A stretch of 64,000 bases of DNA, taken from Fodinicurvata sp. EGI_FJ10296. GTDB lineage: Bacteria; Pseudomonadota; Alphaproteobacteria; DSM-16000; Inquilinaceae. Position numbers and translations under genes: made by a program. The notes under the pieces are model-generated. The model was not told the origin of the DNA, ran no database searches, and saw only the letters and a program-made list of their open reading frames with translations. The stretch lies in NCBI RefSeq assembly GCF_040712075.1, contig NZ_JBFCVL010000005.1, positions 310,001-374,000 of the forward strand, in the 5' to 3' direction. Position 1 is the first letter of the stretch. Every line of letters starts with the position of its first letter. Positions 62,582-64,000 of this stretch are shown piece by piece.

Positions 62582-62785
62582 ATGGCCTGGACCCAAGCCC
62601 ACCGGGACGACCTCAAGCGCGCCATCGCGCTGGGCGTCACCGAAGTGCGCCACGGCGACAACGTGACCCGGTACCGGTCCCTGGACGAGATGCGTCAGAC
62701 CCTGGCGCTGATCGAAGCGGAACTCGGAGGCGGCCAGACGCGGCGGGTCAGGTCCTTCGTCCTGCACGGCCGGCGGGGCTGGTGA
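62582..62785 (+). CDS. phage head-tail joining protein (gpW-like)
   Basis: A 67-residue protein (MAWTQAHRDDLKRAIALGVTEVRHGDNVTRYRSLDEMRQTLALIEAEL) of the small gpW-like joining family, encoded between large terminase and portal as usual. Its stop overlaps the portal start (TGATG). Confidence 0.8.
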   Translation: MAWTQAHRDDLKRAIALGVTEVRHGDNVTRYRSLDEMRQTLALIEAELGGGQTRRVRSFVLHGRRGW

Positions 62786-64000
62786 TGCGCGCCGCCCGCA
62801 CCCGCACCCGGATCAAGGGCACCCGGCTCTATGTCGACGACCCGGCTTATCCCCAACAGGGGCGCCGGGCCGTGGCCGCCTATCAGACCACCGGCGACGG
62901 CCCGCGCGCCCGGCGCTGGCAGCCCGGCACGATCGGCCCGAACGCCGCCGCCGATCAGGGGCTGGCCCAGCTGCGCGATCAGTCGCGCGAGCTGGTCCGC
63001 CGCAACGCCATCGCCGGTACCGCCATTGACCGGCTGACCGACAATGTCGTCGGCACCGGGATCAAGCCGCAGCTGCGCGGAGACCTGCACGACCTGTGGC
63101 TGCGCTGGACAGATGCGGCCGACGCCGCCGGGCAGTTCGATTTCTATGGCTTGCAGGCCCAGGCCTATCGCGCCGTGGCCGAGGCCGGAGAATGCTTCGT
63201 CCTGTTGCGATCCGACCCGGGCGGGCCGGTGCCGCTGTCACTCCAGGTTATCGAGGCCGAACACTGTCCGTTGCATCTGACCCGGTCCGACGGCGGCGCG
63301 ATGATCCGGCAGGGGATCGAACTGGACCCGCAAAATCCGGCGCGACGGCTGGCCTATTGGCTCTACCCGCGCCATCCGGGCGACGGCATGGCCCTGACCG
63401 CCACCGGCATGGAGCCGGTGCGCGTCCCGGCCGACCGGGTATTGCACCTCTATTGGCCGACCAGGCCGGGCCAGCTGCGCGGCGAGCCGGTGCTGTCGCG
63501 GGTGCTGGATCTGATCGCCGACGTGGCGGACTACAACCGGTCCGAACTGATCCGCAAACGCACCGCCGCGATGCTGGTCGGTTTTGTCCGCCGCAACCTG
63601 CCCGAGGGCATTACGCCCGACGACCTCAAGGAAAGCTGGGGCGACGCAACGGTCGACGACACCGGCCACCACCACGTCGATATGGAGCCGGGCACGATGC
63701 AGGTTATGGGCCCGGGCGAGGACGTCACCTTCAACGAGCCCAAGGACGTGGGCGGTCAGTACGATGTCTTCATGCGCCAGCTGCTGCGCCTGATCGCCGG
63801 CGGCGCCGGTATTCTCTACGAACAGCTGTCGGGGGATTTCAGCCAGATCAACGACCGCACCTGGCGCGCCGCGGTCAACGAGTTCCGCCGTCACTGCGAA
63901 ATGCTGCAGCACCACCTGATGGTCTTTCAGCTCTGCCGGCCGGTCTGGCGGCGCTTTGCCCTGCTCGGCCAGGCGCTCGGCCGGCTCCCGGCCACCGTTG
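62785..64000 (+). CDS. phage portal protein, lambda type (partial, runs off window)
   Basis: The first 405 residues of a lambda-type portal (RRWQPGTIGPNAAADQGLAQLRDQSRELVRRN, FYGLQAQAYRAVAEAGECFVLLRSDP, then GIKPQLRG, DLIADVADYNRSELIRKRTAAM and GAGILYEQLSGDFSQIN). It forms the dodecameric DNA-entry ring. The 3' end is outside the window. Confidence 0.92.
   Translation, partial: MRAARTRTRIKGTRLYVDDPAYPQQGRRAVAAYQTTGDGPRARRWQPGTIGPNAAADQGLAQLRDQSRELVRRNAIAGTAIDRLTDNVVGTGIKPQLRGDLHDLWLRWTDAADAAGQFDFYGLQAQAYRAVAEAGECFVLLRSDPGGPVPLSLQVIEAEHCPLHLTRSDGGAMIRQGIELDPQNPARRLAYWLYPRHPGDGMALTATGMEPVRVPADRVLHLYWPTRPGQLRGEPVLSRVLDLIADVADYNRSELIRKRTAAMLVGFVRRNLPEGITPDDLKESWGDATVDDTGHHHVDMEPGTMQVMGPGEDVTFNEPKDVGGQYDVFMRQLLRLIAGGAGILYEQLSGDFSQINDRTWRAAVNEFRRHCEMLQHHLMVFQLCRPVWRRFALLGQALGRLPATV

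Noticed and set aside
60383-62767. A 794-residue open frame on the minus strand
   Set aside because: It is antisense to the terminase large subunit, is rich in Arg, Ala, Pro and His, and shows no family motif. The plus-strand gene is certain.

Overview
The window looks like a high-GC (roughly 62-65%) alphaproteobacterial chromosome, probably Rhodospirillales-like. The support is a MucR/Ros regulator, DUF4170, SdhE, GapR-type DUF2312 proteins, DUF1007 beside a NicO transporter, and the codon style. No rRNA, tRNA or CRISPR array was seen. The species cannot be named from this sequence alone.

Region 1 (1-28.9 kb) is ordinary chromosome. It holds a CPBP protease (cut by the window edge), an MBL hydrolase, a nickel/cobalt export pair (DUF1007 plus NicO), SufE, MoaA, an AbrB-type membrane protein, an HD hydrolase, a FrnE-like thioredoxin-fold protein, mfd, sdhE, recG, a large MscS-family channel, two GNAT acetyltransferases, a MucR homologue that has lost its zinc ligands, a UPF0149 protein, a HAD hydrolase, a flavin disulfide reductase, Ada, DUF302 and RsgA. 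Two ~160-bp copies of a dispersed intergenic element lie in inverted orientation on either side of the mfd-sdhE-recG block.

Region 2 (28.9-31.2 kb) is a graveyard of an older contractile-tail phage. A frameshifted tail chaperone remnant and a frameshifted, truncated tail sheath remnant flank a RelE/Xre toxin-antitoxin pair. An orphan HigA-like antitoxin lies beside them. Two sets of 12-bp iterated repeats (3 copies and 2 copies) follow, next to the left end of a second prophage.

Region 3 (31.3-44.75 kb) is the left part of a second, lambda-like prophage. It has an AlpA/XRE/DUF550 leftward operon, an S24-type repressor that appears unable to self-cleave, paired 17-bp operators, a rightward early operon with many ATGA overlaps and mini-ORFs, two GapR paralogues, an OB-fold protein, a VRR-NUC nuclease, an orphan HicB, a Rha/Bro-like antirepressor candidate, a cytosine-5 methyltransferase, an MT-A70 methyltransferase and a replication protein. 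The packaging and head genes of the same prophage resume at 58.97 kb (terminase small and large subunits, head-tail joining protein, portal) and run off the window.

Region 4 (44.8-58.8 kb) is an island inserted between those two halves: a complete type 1 BREX anti-phage operon on the minus strand. Its order is RHH regulator, brxA, brxB, brxC, pglX, pglZ, brxL, tightly packed. Beside brxL are an M15-peptidase-like gene and a low-GC two- to four-helix membrane protein. The BREX genes read as one transcript from 58.70 kb. PglX should mark host DNA while the other proteins act against unmarked invading DNA. The central part of pglX is much more AT-rich than its flanks, which suggests exchange of the target-recognition part. 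A consensus-like promoter followed by a terminator sits between the BREX promoter region and the head genes, resembling the late-promoter/terminator layout of lambdoid phages. The whole reads as a temperate phage that carries a full BREX system as cargo.
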